64,000 bases of DNA from Accumulibacter sp. (GTDB lineage: Bacteria; Pseudomonadota; Gammaproteobacteria; Burkholderiales; Rhodocyclaceae): assembly GCA_031266435.1 (NCBI GenBank), contig JAISAZ010000086.1, positions 1-64,000 of the forward strand, read 5' to 3'. The translations under genes and the position numbers were made by a program. Numbering within the stretch: the first letter of the stretch is position 1; every line of letters starts with the position of its first letter. Of this stretch, positions 52,102 through 60,911 are shown one piece after another. Under the pieces are notes generated by a model. The model worked only from the letters and a program-made list of their open reading frames with translations, was not told where the DNA came from and did not search any database.

Positions 52102-52489
52102 GCCTTCATCGCTTCCACGATTTTCTCCGCTTCCCGCTGCCAGAAAGCCATGTCGGAGAGTGACATCGACCAGATTTCCGACGGCGGGAAGTGAAAGAGG
52201 TAGGCGATCAAGACGGCGGCGCTTTCAACGTCGATGGTTCCAAAAAACTTCCAAGTGCCTCCACGATCTTGAAAGTGTCCGCTGCGGCGAGCTTATCGAT
52301 CGACGACGGCGGCCAGCCCGAAGCGCTTGCGGCGATGTTGAGCAAGGTGTCTATCGTGAGCTTCTCACCGATCGGCAGGCTTCGGAGATCGCCCGCCGTC
52401 GGCTCGTGCAGTTCGATTTCGTTCTTTTCTTCGCCGTGGACAAGTACCATGCGCGACAGCGGAACGACGATCTTGTTCATTCCCATCAC
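52098..52489 (-). CDS. tail assembly chaperone, zero-frame product (52208-52489) plus predicted -1 frameshift extension
   Basis: Zero frame ends ALGSFLEPSTLKAPPS*; T TTT TTG heptamer; -1 frame gives GTIDVESAAVLIAYLFHFPPSEIWSMSLSDMAFWQREAEKIVEAMKA*. Confidence 0.85.
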
Positions 52490-52842
52490 ACCTTCTCCGC
52501 GGGTTTGCCGAAGAATTCGAGCGAGGCTTTTGCCGCGTCGGACGTGTATTCCGGCGGCGCGGCGCAGACGGCGTTACGCACGAGGTAGGTTGACCCGCTC
52601 GAAGTCTCGAAGGTGATCGTCGCGTTGATCGTCGATCCAATCTTGACGAGGTCGTCCTCTGACGAGATCGCCGCGTCGCACTTGACGCGTGCTTCGACGA
52701 CCTTCTCGGTCGAGCCGACCACGCCGAGGTCGGTAATCACCGGTTCGCGCGAGTAGCCGCCGGGGTTCATCGTCGCGCCGGGCATCGAAGCCAGTGTGAT
52801 TCCGTCGACATGGATAAATGCGCGTCCTGAAAAATCAGCCAT
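52486..52842 (-). CDS. tail tube protein (Mu gpM-like)
   Basis: GRAFIHVDGITLASMPGATMNPGGYSREPVITDLGVVGSTEK. Confidence 0.9.
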   Translation of the reverse strand: MADFSGRAFIHVDGITLASMPGATMNPGGYSREPVITDLGVVGSTEKVVEARVKCDAAISSEDDLVKIGSTINATITFETSSGSTYLVRNAVCAAPPEYTSDAAKASLEFFGKPAEKV

Positions 52843-52854
52843 TTTTTAATCTCC

Positions 52855-54345
52855 TCAAAGTCTGAATTGAATTTGTGCTGCGAAAACGCGGAACTGATTG
52901 ACGATATTCGGCGGCAGGAGCACGTCAACGCGGTTCGCGTCGGTCGTGTTTCGCGCGACGATGAGATCGGCCTTGAACTGGTCGACGTCTTCGACGAGGC
53001 CAACGTCTTCCCAGTCGCGGAAGAGCGCGATCAGTTCGGCGCGAATGATCTTCGGCGTGACGATCGCTTGTCCCGGCGCGTAATTCGTCCCGTCGTTGGC
53101 GAGCTTGTAACGCGGGAATTTCTGGCTGATCCGCGCGCGCACCGAATAGCGCAGGTAGGAGAGCGTATACATCGTCTCGATATCACGGTACGAGGGGTCG
53201 ATGAGGCCGCTTGCGTTTTCGGTATAACTCGTCACGGCACGCTCGATGCAGACGTTCCCGCCCGAATCGACGACCGTGGTCGCGGCGCCGTAGGAGAGGA
53301 GGTTATTCCGTTCGGCGCGCGTGAAATGCTTCGCCTCGGGCGCCGGGAGGATTCCCGGAAGCGCGAGCGTTTGCAGGGGACGCGCCGGGTCGATCGCCAG
53401 GTAGTACGCCGAGATCGCGCCCGCCGTTGCAGCCTTGACCCAGAGAGGTTTCGGTTCGCCGCCGACTTCCAAGGTCCAGAATGTGATGTGCGGATTGTTC
53501 CGTGCCGCCAGACTCGCGTTGATACTTCCGACAGAACCTCGCAAGCCGATGTGCGCGTGGCCGTCGTTTTGGTAGAGCGGCCCCCAGCGTGTATCGAGTT
53601 CGGCTTCGATGAGCGCGAGATTCGCCGCGTCGGCAAACGCGCACAGGATTGTGTTGTACTGTCCCGACCCGATGTTCGAGAGCGCTGTCGCGATCGATGC
53701 GTCGCCGGTACCGCCGCTCATCGGCGTAATCGTGATTGTCAGTCCCGCGGGCGTTTTTTCGGAGAGCGTGTAATAGTTCAGGCGCACGTCAATGTCGTTT
53801 CCAAGCGAGCCTTTATGTCGCGCCGTGAGTGTGACTTCAGCGTCTGTGACGCCCGCTGTGACGGGGAAATCGGGAAACGCGTTGATCGCGTCAGTAATGT
53901 TTTCGGCGATCACCGCAGCGGTGTCGTTGACACCGACGCCGACGAGGACACGCTCACCGGCAATGTAAACGGAAAGCACCCCGGCTTCGGTCGGCGCGCC
54001 CGCAACTTCGATCAAAGCCTCGGCGGCGACGGATTGGGCGGCGTCGGCGACGGGAAGTACCCAGGTTTCGAGCGTGTCGGTCGCCTTGAAAACCGCCGAG
54101 ACCATCGCGGCACCGATCGAACCGCGCCCAAAGAGCGCAACGCCGTCGGCTTCGCGGGAAATCTGCGTCGGCGTGTTCGCCGTGCCTGTGCCAATGGCAA
54201 GCATCGGCGCGATCAGCATCAAGCGTTGCGGCATCGCGACGAGGCCGCCGATCGCTTTCGAGTTGTCAAACTCGACGTATTGTCCCGGCGTCAGGAGATT
54301 CACCGGAATCTGATTAAACGAAATCGCAGCTTCAGCCATTTTCAA
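52855..54345 (-). CDS. contractile tail sheath protein (Mu gpL-like)
   Basis: AISFNQIPVNLLTPGQYVEFDNSKAIGGLVAMPQRLMLIAPML; C-term RVDVLLPPNIVNQFRVFAAQIQFRL. Confidence 0.95.
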   Translation of the reverse strand: MKMAEAAISFNQIPVNLLTPGQYVEFDNSKAIGGLVAMPQRLMLIAPMLAIGTGTANTPTQISREADGVALFGRGSIGAAMVSAVFKATDTLETWVLPVADAAQSVAAEALIEVAGAPTEAGVLSVYIAGERVLVGVGVNDTAAVIAENITDAINAFPDFPVTAGVTDAEVTLTARHKGSLGNDIDVRLNYYTLSEKTPAGLTITITPMSGGTGDASIATALSNIGSGQYNTILCAFADAANLALIEAELDTRWGPLYQNDGHAHIGLRGSVGSINASLAARNNPHITFWTLEVGGEPKPLWVKAATAGAISAYYLAIDPARPLQTLALPGILPAPEAKHFTRAERNNLLSYGAATTVVDSGGNVCIERAVTSYTENASGLIDPSYRDIETMYTLSYLRYSVRARISQKFPRYKLANDGTNYAPGQAIVTPKIIRAELIALFRDWEDVGLVEDVDQFKADLIVARNTTDANRVDVLLPPNIVNQFRVFAAQIQFRL

Positions 54346-54509
54346 TCCTTTTTCTCAAACGGCGCCGGAGTGTCGATTTTCTCGAGGTCGCCGGACGCCA
54401 AACAACGCAACCAGAAAGGATGTTCGTCGGGAACAAGCCTTTCACCCTTTACTTCGATTCCAGTGTCCGGGTCGCGTATTACACGCCCTTCGACAGGTTT
54501 TATTCTCAT
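54342..54509 (-). CDS. DUF2635-like small phage protein (not in supplied ORF list)
   Basis: Minus-strand reading MRIKPVEGRVIRDPDTGIEVKGERLVPDEHPFWLRCLASGDLEKIDTPAPFEKKD*, directly upstream of sheath. Confidence 0.8.
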   Translation of the reverse strand: MRIKPVEGRVIRDPDTGIEVKGERLVPDEHPFWLRCLASGDLEKIDTPAPFEKKD

Positions 54510-54510
54510 T

Positions 54511-55068
54511 TCATTTATCCTCAGAAAAATCCACAGAAACTTCGGCGTCGATCTGCCCGTCGGGCCCCGTCGGGAGTTGCGGGTTATTTCGAGGCGAGGC
54601 CATGTCGATCCCGACGGCGACGGTGGAGAGGTCGGGGAGTTCTTCCGCCAGACCGATCACGTCGACGAGGCGCACCGCCAGGGAGAGCGTCAGGCGGCGC
54701 GCAACGGTCTCGCCGGCGGCGTCCATTTCGACGCTGATGCCCTCCAGCGATAAATCCCAGGACAAGAGGCCCGACAGGCGAATGTCAGCAAGCAGGTGCC
54801 GAAGGATCGCGTCGATCAGAATTTCCGCTTGTGTCTCGGGTTCTGAATCCGTCGGCGCGAGCGTCGTGACGGCGACGGAAAACCTCGCTGTCCAGATCAC
54901 CCGCCAGCCGTCGTTTTCGTTCACGGAAGCATCGGAGAACCGGATGACGCACGCGGGAAGGTCGGCGGGTGAGAGAAGGCGCTCGTGCTCGACGTAGACG
55001 CGATTCCCGAATTCGGGGATCGTCTTGACGAGGTCGGAGAGCTTTTGCTTGACGGGATTCGGATTCAT
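54511..55068 (-). CDS. phage tail terminator/neck-like protein
   Basis: 185 aa, VKQKLSDLVKTIPEFGNRVYVEHERLLSPADLPACVIRFSD; position before sheath. Confidence 0.7.
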   Translation of the reverse strand: MNPNPVKQKLSDLVKTIPEFGNRVYVEHERLLSPADLPACVIRFSDASVNENDGWRVIWTARFSVAVTTLAPTDSEPETQAEILIDAILRHLLADIRLSGLLSWDLSLEGISVEMDAAGETVARRLTLSLAVRLVDVIGLAEELPDLSTVAVGIDMASPRNNPQLPTGPDGQIDAEVSVDFSEDK

Positions 55069-55358
55069 GCGACGCGCTCCAGAAAAAGCGTTTTCACTCC
55101 GTAATCCGGGTCGACGCCGACGACTCGGTAGACGTCGTCGCCAGAAAAGCGAACTTCGTCACCAGCGACGCCCGGTCCATCTTCCGGGACCAGGGCCAGC
55201 GTTTTGACGCCGTCGACGGCGAGCTGCTCGACGCCGACGCGGTCTTTTATCCCGCGCACGATGACGCCTTCGCTTCCCGGCGCGCCGATGCGTATGTCTT
55301 CGGCTGGCCAGTCGGCGAAAAAGGCGTCGACGTCGTCGAAACGGTTCAAAAGTGTCAT
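55065..55358 (-). CDS. head-tail joining protein (gpFII-like)
   Basis: RFDDVDAFFADW..VIVRGIKDRVGVE..VRFSGDDVYRVVGVDPDYGVKTLFLERVA. Confidence 0.75.
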   Translation of the reverse strand: MTLLNRFDDVDAFFADWPAEDIRIGAPGSEGVIVRGIKDRVGVEQLAVDGVKTLALVPEDGPGVAGDEVRFSGDDVYRVVGVDPDYGVKTLFLERVA

Positions 55359-55876
55359 TCCGCTTTTTTGTTTTCGTCGTTGAAAAGCCCGGACGATTCC
55401 TGCTGCTTTGCCGCCTGTTTCGCGGCCTGTTTTTTCAGCGCGCGGAAGGCTTTCACAATGTCGTCGGGCGCGGTGTTCCGGCCGCGCTTGTCTGGATCGT
55501 CGGCGCGTTCGAGGTAGAGCGCGCGGCGGTTTTCGGATCGGTCGTCGAAGGCGTCGACAGCGGCGAGGTTCGGCAGGATTTCGAGAGGGACGATTCCGAG
55601 CGTGATTTTTGCGTCGTCGCGTGAGACGATCGCCGCGAGCGCGGCGGTGCCGGCGGTAAAACCGGCCGTCTCGGGAGCGCTGAGCGATACGTCGAAACCT
55701 TCCCCGTCCGGCGAGACTTGCGCGGCGAATTCAAACGGCGCCGTCGCCGCGGCCGCGCGCCAGATCAGGCGAAAAGAAAGCGACCACCCCGCGCTCGCGG
55801 GATAGTCGTCAAGGCGCTCCGACCAAGCGATCGAGTCGCCGGCGCGGAGGCACGAGGGAGACGCAAATGAGACCAT
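55355..55876 (-). CDS. phage neck-region hypothetical protein
   Basis: LRAGDSIAWSERLDDYPASAGWSLSFRLIWR, typical of the ORF after major capsid in related phages. Confidence 0.65.
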   Translation of the reverse strand: MVSFASPSCLRAGDSIAWSERLDDYPASAGWSLSFRLIWRAAAATAPFEFAAQVSPDGEGFDVSLSAPETAGFTAGTAALAAIVSRDDAKITLGIVPLEILPNLAAVDAFDDRSENRRALYLERADDPDKRGRNTAPDDIVKAFRALKKQAAKQAAKQQESSGLFNDENKKAE

Positions 55877-55899
55877 GCGACGAATGGTCTCAAGAAAAA

Positions 55900-55926
55900 G
55901 CGAAATTTTTTCCTAAAAAATTTCGC
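55900..55926. terminator. second copy of GCGAAATTTTTT-CCT-AAAAAATTTCGC hairpin
   Basis: Exact 27-nt identity with the 40.4 kb hairpin core. Confidence 0.7.
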
Positions 55927-55945
55927 GTGCTCTTCTCTTGATTTC

Positions 55946-55962
55946 ATACCCTTTAAGGGTAT
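55946..55962. promoter_or_regulatory. palindromic operator upstream of toxin-antitoxin pair
   Basis: ATACCCTT-T-AAGGGTAT, 10 bp before the toxin start. Confidence 0.6.
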
Positions 55963-55971
55963 AATGAAGCG

Positions 55972-56289
55972 ATGCGTTACGAATTCATCGAATCCCCTGT
56001 TTTCAGCGCTTATGTTTACGATTACTTGTCGGACGAAGCGTATTCCGAATTGCAGGACTATCTTTCCGAACACCCGGAGTCGGGCGACATCGTTCGCGGT
56101 TCCGGCGGCGTCAGGAAGATTCGCTGGGCTAGGAGCGGCAGAGGGAAATCCGCAGGCGTGCGGATATGCTATTACTTTCGAGCGCGTGCCGGACAGATTT
56201 TATTGTTGACGATTTATGCAAAAAACGTCCGGGAATCGATTCCGGGGCATGTTTTGAAATCGCTGTGTGAGATTTTCAAAAATGAATGA
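55972..56289 (+). CDS. RelE/HigB-family toxin
   Basis: YLSDEAYSELQDYLSEHPESGDIVRGSGGVRKIRWARSGRGKSAGVRICYYF..ILLLTIYAKN. Confidence 0.9.
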   Translation: MRYEFIESPVFSAYVYDYLSDEAYSELQDYLSEHPESGDIVRGSGGVRKIRWARSGRGKSAGVRICYYFRARAGQILLLTIYAKNVRESIPGHVLKSLCEIFKNE

Positions 56290-56671
56290 AAAAGAACTCA
56301 TTGAACGCGACAAAAGCCGCGACATCGGTACGGAGCTTCTTGAAGCCATCCGGCAGATCAATGCGGGAAACTGGGCGCGCAAAACGACCTTCGAACCCCA
56401 AGAGGACGGAAGCATCCTGCGCCGCGTCGTCACCCGTGACGGTACCGTGGAACGCGAAACGCGCATCACAGGCGCGCGCGCCGACCTCATGACCACACGG
56501 GCAAGGTATGCGCTCTCGCAAACCGAATTTGCCCGCATGATCGGGGTATCGAAACGCACTATCGAGAAGTGGGAGCAGGGAAGTACCGATCCCTCCGGCG
56601 CCGCGCGCCAACTCCTCCGCCTGACGGCCCACTTCCCCGATACCTTGAAGCGCCTCGCGTCCCTGGCGTGA
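56282..56671 (+). CDS. NadS/HigA-like XRE antitoxin
   Basis: TTRARYALSQTEFARMIGVSKRTIEKWEQGSTDPSGAARQLLRL; overlaps toxin 3' end. Confidence 0.9.
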   Translation: MNEKELIERDKSRDIGTELLEAIRQINAGNWARKTTFEPQEDGSILRRVVTRDGTVERETRITGARADLMTTRARYALSQTEFARMIGVSKRTIEKWEQGSTDPSGAARQLLRLTAHFPDTLKRLASLA

Positions 56672-56703
56672 GTGGGGCGTGGCTTTCCGCCCGCCCCACG
56701 CGT

Positions 56704-56964
56704 TTATTCTTTGATCAGCTTTTTCATCTGCTGGACCCGCCTCTGCGAGACGCCGAGACGTTTCGCCAGGGACGCGGTATCCTCGTCGCCGTAGTCCATG
56801 ATCGTTTCGAGCCGCGCGCGCTTTTTCTCCCTTGGAATATAAACGGTATGCGTCCCGTATATCTGCGTCGCCAGGTGCAGGATTTTATTCCACTGCGCCG
56901 GCGATAATTCTCCCGGCATACTCTGCCGGATGACGCTGATCACCTCGTGAATGTTATCGGCCAT
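56704..56964 (-). CDS. small HTH regulator, Mor/C-like
   Basis: C-terminal HTH DTASLAKRLGVSQRRVQQMKKLIKE; overlaps terL stop. Confidence 0.6.
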   Translation of the reverse strand: MADNIHEVISVIRQSMPGELSPAQWNKILHLATQIYGTHTVYIPREKKRARLETIMDYGDEDTASLAKRLGVSQRRVQQMKKLIKE

Positions 56965-59101
56965 GACGCGCCGACCGTCGTTGCCGTAAAAAGTCCATGA
57001 TGCGCGCGTCTGCTTGCGTCGCGTCGCCGGGTCCGGCGACTAGGTCGTCGACCTCGCTCTCGGCGGGTGCGGAGTCTTCGGCGACGGGCGTCGGCGCCTC
57101 GCTCGCTGTCGGGAAAAGCGGGCGTTGTCGAATCTGAAATTCGAGCACGTCCCATTGATACGGGCGTTTGAGATGCAGGCGCAAATGGCGCGAGAGGTAA
57201 ATCGCATAAACCGTGCAGTCGAGGCATTCGTTCCGGCGGTCGGTGCGCGGCTTCCACGCGCGCCGGCGCGGGTTGAGTCGCGACGGAACTTTTATTTCGG
57301 AGAGGAGTTGCTCGTAAAAGTCTTCGCGGACGTTTTCGTACCAGTGCATCCGGCCGGCGCCGTTGCCCGCCAAGCGAACGCGGCCGCCTTCCTGCGCCCA
57401 GCCGAGGATCAGGTCTTTCGCCTTCGCCGTCCCGACGATGTGGACCTGCACGCCGTAGCGGCTCGCCTTCGTCGCGCGCCGGTTCGGGTCGATCGCGCGC
57501 GGTGGCCGCCAGATTTCGACGTTCCCCTCGGCATCGGAGGCGCCCTTGAGCGCGAGTACTGGGCAAGCGACGCGATCGTGCTGCCGGACGAAGGAATAAA
57601 CGGCGTCGCTCGTCTGGCCGTCAGAGCAGTCGATTCCGCAGATGGCGATCGGGAGCGTTGCGCCGTTGGCCAACGTGATCGGGCGCTCCAAGAGCTGCTC
57701 CAGTTCGCGCCAAGCGCCGGCGTGCGCGACGACGGTTTGGCCGTAAAACTCGCCCCAGAACGCGAGCCACATTTCCTCGCCGCGCCCAACGACCCAGATG
57801 GTGACGGCGAGGTGATCGTGCTGGACGTCGACGCTGGCGATCGGGACGATCCCGCCGACGGGGCAGGTCCATTCGGTGTATTTTTCGGCGCGTTTTTTCA
57901 GCTCGTCCTCCTCCGGCAGCTCGCCCTTGTATTCCCACGGAAGGCCGAGCGTCGAGTTCCAAAACGCGACCATCTCGGTCGGGTCGCCTTGGTCCATCAG
58001 GTATTGCGCGCGGAGGAATTTTTTGGCGAGCAGGGGTAGCCGCGACCCCGGAAAAACGCTCAAAAGTTCGTTGAGGAAAAATCCGGGGTCGGCGCTCGTC
58101 GCGGTCGGCTCCCAGCCGTAAAACGGCGGCTCGGACGCCGCGGCGCGGATCGACGCGATCCGCTCGTCCTCGCTCCAGGGGGCGCCGCAATGCGGACAAA
58201 CGTAATAGGCCGATTCCCAATACGCGCGGCCATAAACCTCGCGGACGGGGAAGCTCGCGTCGATGTCGGGCTTGGCCAAGTCTTCGGGGGAGATGCCAAA
58301 GCCGGGAATGATGACATTCGGCCATTCGAAGGCGTGGCGCTCGCCGCAATGCGGACATGTGACCAGGAATCGCCGCTGGTCGGTGGTCCGCATCTCTTTT
58401 TCGATCTCGGAGGCGCCTTTCGCGGTCGGCGTCCCGCCGATAATCTCGATCGTGTTCCCGACCGTTTTTCCGCGCTCGCGGAGGAGCGCGATCGAATTTC
58501 CCTGTCCTTTCACGTCTTTGTTGACGTCATCCGGCTCCTCGATATAGAGGATTTTCGCGGTCGTCGATTTGACGTCGGACGGCGAATTCGACGCGACGAA
58601 TTTGAGGAGGCCACCTGGATAGTGCTTTCGGGTCTGGCTGTTGCCGGCGGCGCGGCTTTTAAGCTCGATCCGGCTGGCCAATACCGGCGTCGCGCGTACC
58701 ATCGGCGAAAATTTTTCGGCGTCGAAGTCCTTGGCAGACTTATCGCGCGGGAACATGGCGACCTGAACGCACGGCCGCCAGTGTGCGAAATAGCCCATCG
58801 TGGTACAAACGATCGCCGACGTGTAGGCGATCTGCGCGGATTTTTGGCAGACAACACGCGAAACGCCGCGCTGGCCAATCATGGCGAGTACGCCGCGAAG
58901 CGCGGGGATGTTTTCGACGCGGAAGGGGCCAGCGTAATCGGGATTTTCCATCGCGCTCAAATAGCGGTACTTCTCGACCCACGCGAGCGGCAAGAGCGCC
59001 GGCCGCGGACGAAGCTGCGCGAAAACGCGCGTGATCAGCGCGTCGAGCGCGGCGCTTGCCCATTCGGCAGCGGGAGAGAGGGCGAGGTCGGTAGCCGTCA
59101 A
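56954..59101 (-). CDS. terminase large subunit (GpA family)
   Basis: YRYLSAMENPDYAGPFRVENIPALRGVLAMIGQRGVSRVVCQKSAQIAYTSAIV; KSTTAKILYIEEPDDV; LVTCPHCGERHAFEW. Confidence 0.95.
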   Translation of the reverse strand: MTATDLALSPAAEWASAALDALITRVFAQLRPRPALLPLAWVEKYRYLSAMENPDYAGPFRVENIPALRGVLAMIGQRGVSRVVCQKSAQIAYTSAIVCTTMGYFAHWRPCVQVAMFPRDKSAKDFDAEKFSPMVRATPVLASRIELKSRAAGNSQTRKHYPGGLLKFVASNSPSDVKSTTAKILYIEEPDDVNKDVKGQGNSIALLRERGKTVGNTIEIIGGTPTAKGASEIEKEMRTTDQRRFLVTCPHCGERHAFEWPNVIIPGFGISPEDLAKPDIDASFPVREVYGRAYWESAYYVCPHCGAPWSEDERIASIRAAASEPPFYGWEPTATSADPGFFLNELLSVFPGSRLPLLAKKFLRAQYLMDQGDPTEMVAFWNSTLGLPWEYKGELPEEDELKKRAEKYTEWTCPVGGIVPIASVDVQHDHLAVTIWVVGRGEEMWLAFWGEFYGQTVVAHAGAWRELEQLLERPITLANGATLPIAICGIDCSDGQTSDAVYSFVRQHDRVACPVLALKGASDAEGNVEIWRPPRAIDPNRRATKASRYGVQVHIVGTAKAKDLILGWAQEGGRVRLAGNGAGRMHWYENVREDFYEQLLSEIKVPSRLNPRRRAWKPRTDRRNECLDCTVYAIYLSRHLRLHLKRPYQWDVLEFQIRQRPLFPTASEAPTPVAEDSAPAESEVDDLVAGPGDATQADARIMDFLRQRRSARHGR

Positions 59102-59757
59102 TCGTCCTCCTCGTCCTCGATGGACTCATCCTCCAGGGAGTCGTCGGCCTTGGCCCACTCGGCGAGGCCACGCAAAAAGTCCTCAAGCTCTTTACGCAGC
59201 ATCGCCTCGCGCGATTCGGCGTCGTCGGGAAGCTCTCTGGCCAGCCGCGCGGCGGCCTCGATCCACGTTTCACGCGCCGAAACGAAGGCCTCTTTGAGGC
59301 GCGGCTCCAGATCGTCGGCGCGGCCTCCGCGCCTTTGCATCATCTCGACGAGGAGTTTCCAAACGTCAAAATAGCTCCCTTTGAAAATTTCGCCGACGTA
59401 GAAATCGATCCGCTTGATCCGGCCAACCACGATCAGGTGCTCGATGTCCTCAAGGTCGGCTTTGGCCATACACCATGTCGATAACATGCAATAATCTATC
59501 GGCTGCTGTCGGGCGACGAAGCGGAGGTAGGTCAGACTGTCAATGTCTCCGCCCGAAATGACGTGATAGCAGTCTCCCGGCGCGAAATCCCACGGAAGGG
59601 CCTTTTCGAGGTCGGTTTCCGAGTTGAAGCGGCGCGCTTTATGCTTGGAAACGACCTTCCGGGCTTTCGTTTTCGGACGCGGAATGTCCGCGCTCTCGAA
59701 AACTGCGTCCAGATCCAAGTCCAAGTCTAGATCAAGATCAAGCTCTTCCGAATCCAC
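59098..59757 (-). CDS. phage protein in terminase small-subunit position, acidic N-terminus
   Basis: MDSEELDLDLDLDLDLD start; directly upstream of terL. Confidence 0.6.
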   Translation of the reverse strand: MDSEELDLDLDLDLDLDAVFESADIPRPKTKARKVVSKHKARRFNSETDLEKALPWDFAPGDCYHVISGGDIDSLTYLRFVARQQPIDYCMLSTWCMAKADLEDIEHLIVVGRIKRIDFYVGEIFKGSYFDVWKLLVEMMQRRGGRADDLEPRLKEAFVSARETWIEAAARLARELPDDAESREAMLRKELEDFLRGLAEWAKADDSLEDESIEDEEDD

Positions 59758-59854
59758 TTATAACCCCCTATAAGCGCCGGAGAACTGGAAAAAAATCGAG
59801 GTGCGAACTACCCGAAGGCAAAGGGCGGGGGAAGAACCTAGAGCGCATGAGAAA

Positions 59855-60625
59855 TCACTTCGCACTTTTCATCGCCTCGTCAAAGAATTTCGGGAAGCTA
59901 CGATCAAACTCGGCGAGCGCGGCCTTGCCGGCGACGCCGTAAAAGTCGAGCCGTCGGCGATAGGTCGGCGCGCGGACGAAGATCATGACGGGCTTTATCG
60001 CGCTGCCGAACGCGGATTGAAATCGCTGATAGATACCCGGCGGGAGTTTTCCGCGCGGCGCGCGCAAGGCGAAATACACAAACCCGCGCTGACCGCTCTT
60101 GCGCTTGTCGGTGGCCAGCCGCTTGCGGCCCTTGTCGTCGATGTTTGCTTTGTAGCCCTGCTCGCCAAACACGCGGAAGTAGGCAATGATCTGTACGATC
60201 TGTCCCGCCGACATGTTTCCGAAAGCGTCCTTTTTTGCCGCGTCGCCGGGAACGATCGCCATCCCTCGCGGCAATATCCCCGCCCTCTGCAGGGCGATCT
60301 CGTGGCGCTTCAGGCGCCGGCCGCCGCCGCCGATCTCGGCGCGTAAAACCTGATCGACCGCGACGCCCTGTTTGTTCCCCCAATAGTCAAGGTCGATCGC
60401 GCCTTCGAGGCGTATTTTGTCGGCCTTTTTGTATCGGACGCCGCCGACGACCCAAGGCGTCGGGCGGTCGAAAACGCGGCGCATCTCGCTTTTCGTCTTT
60501 TCGGCGCCCTCGCGGACGGCGGCGTTGATCGCGCGCATCGCGGCAAACCGCGTCTGTTTGCCCATATCGACGATTTTTGCCTTCAGCTTCATCAGCCCGG
60601 ACGAGTCGATTTTCATCTCGATCAT
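59855..60625 (-). CDS. phage structural/minor protein
   Basis: 256 aa: KIVDMGKQTRFAAMRAINAAVREGAEKTKSEMRRVFDRPTPWVVGGVRYKKA. Confidence 0.6.
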   Translation of the reverse strand: MIEMKIDSSGLMKLKAKIVDMGKQTRFAAMRAINAAVREGAEKTKSEMRRVFDRPTPWVVGGVRYKKADKIRLEGAIDLDYWGNKQGVAVDQVLRAEIGGGGRRLKRHEIALQRAGILPRGMAIVPGDAAKKDAFGNMSAGQIVQIIAYFRVFGEQGYKANIDDKGRKRLATDKRKSGQRGFVYFALRAPRGKLPPGIYQRFQSAFGSAIKPVMIFVRAPTYRRRLDFYGVAGKAALAEFDRSFPKFFDEAMKSAK

Positions 60626-60897
60626 TTTTTCTTCTCCTCTTTTTTCCCGGCCTCCAGGTGAGCACGTATCCGCTCGTTCGCACCGTGTCCGGCGGCCTTC
60701 AGCCCGACGGCGAGCGCGGCCAGGTCAGCGAGCCATCGCGCCCAGAGAACGATCGTGTCGGGGTCGCCAGCCTTCACGTCCGCGGCGACGGCGGCGCCGA
60801 TCTCGGCTTCGTCGGCGTCGCTCCAGTCGCCGCACGCGCGCCGATCGGCGACGACGAGGTTCCAGTCGGCGCGCATCTTCTCAATGATCATTTTCAT
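60622..60897 (-). CDS. small hypothetical phage protein
   Basis: MKMIIEKMRADWNLVVADRRACGDWSDADEAEIGAAVAAD; overlaps next ORF start. Confidence 0.55.
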   Translation of the reverse strand: MKMIIEKMRADWNLVVADRRACGDWSDADEAEIGAAVAADVKAGDPDTIVLWARWLADLAALAVGLKAAGHGANERIRAHLEAGKKEEKKK

Positions 60898-60911
60898 GAG
60901 TTTTTCTCCGG

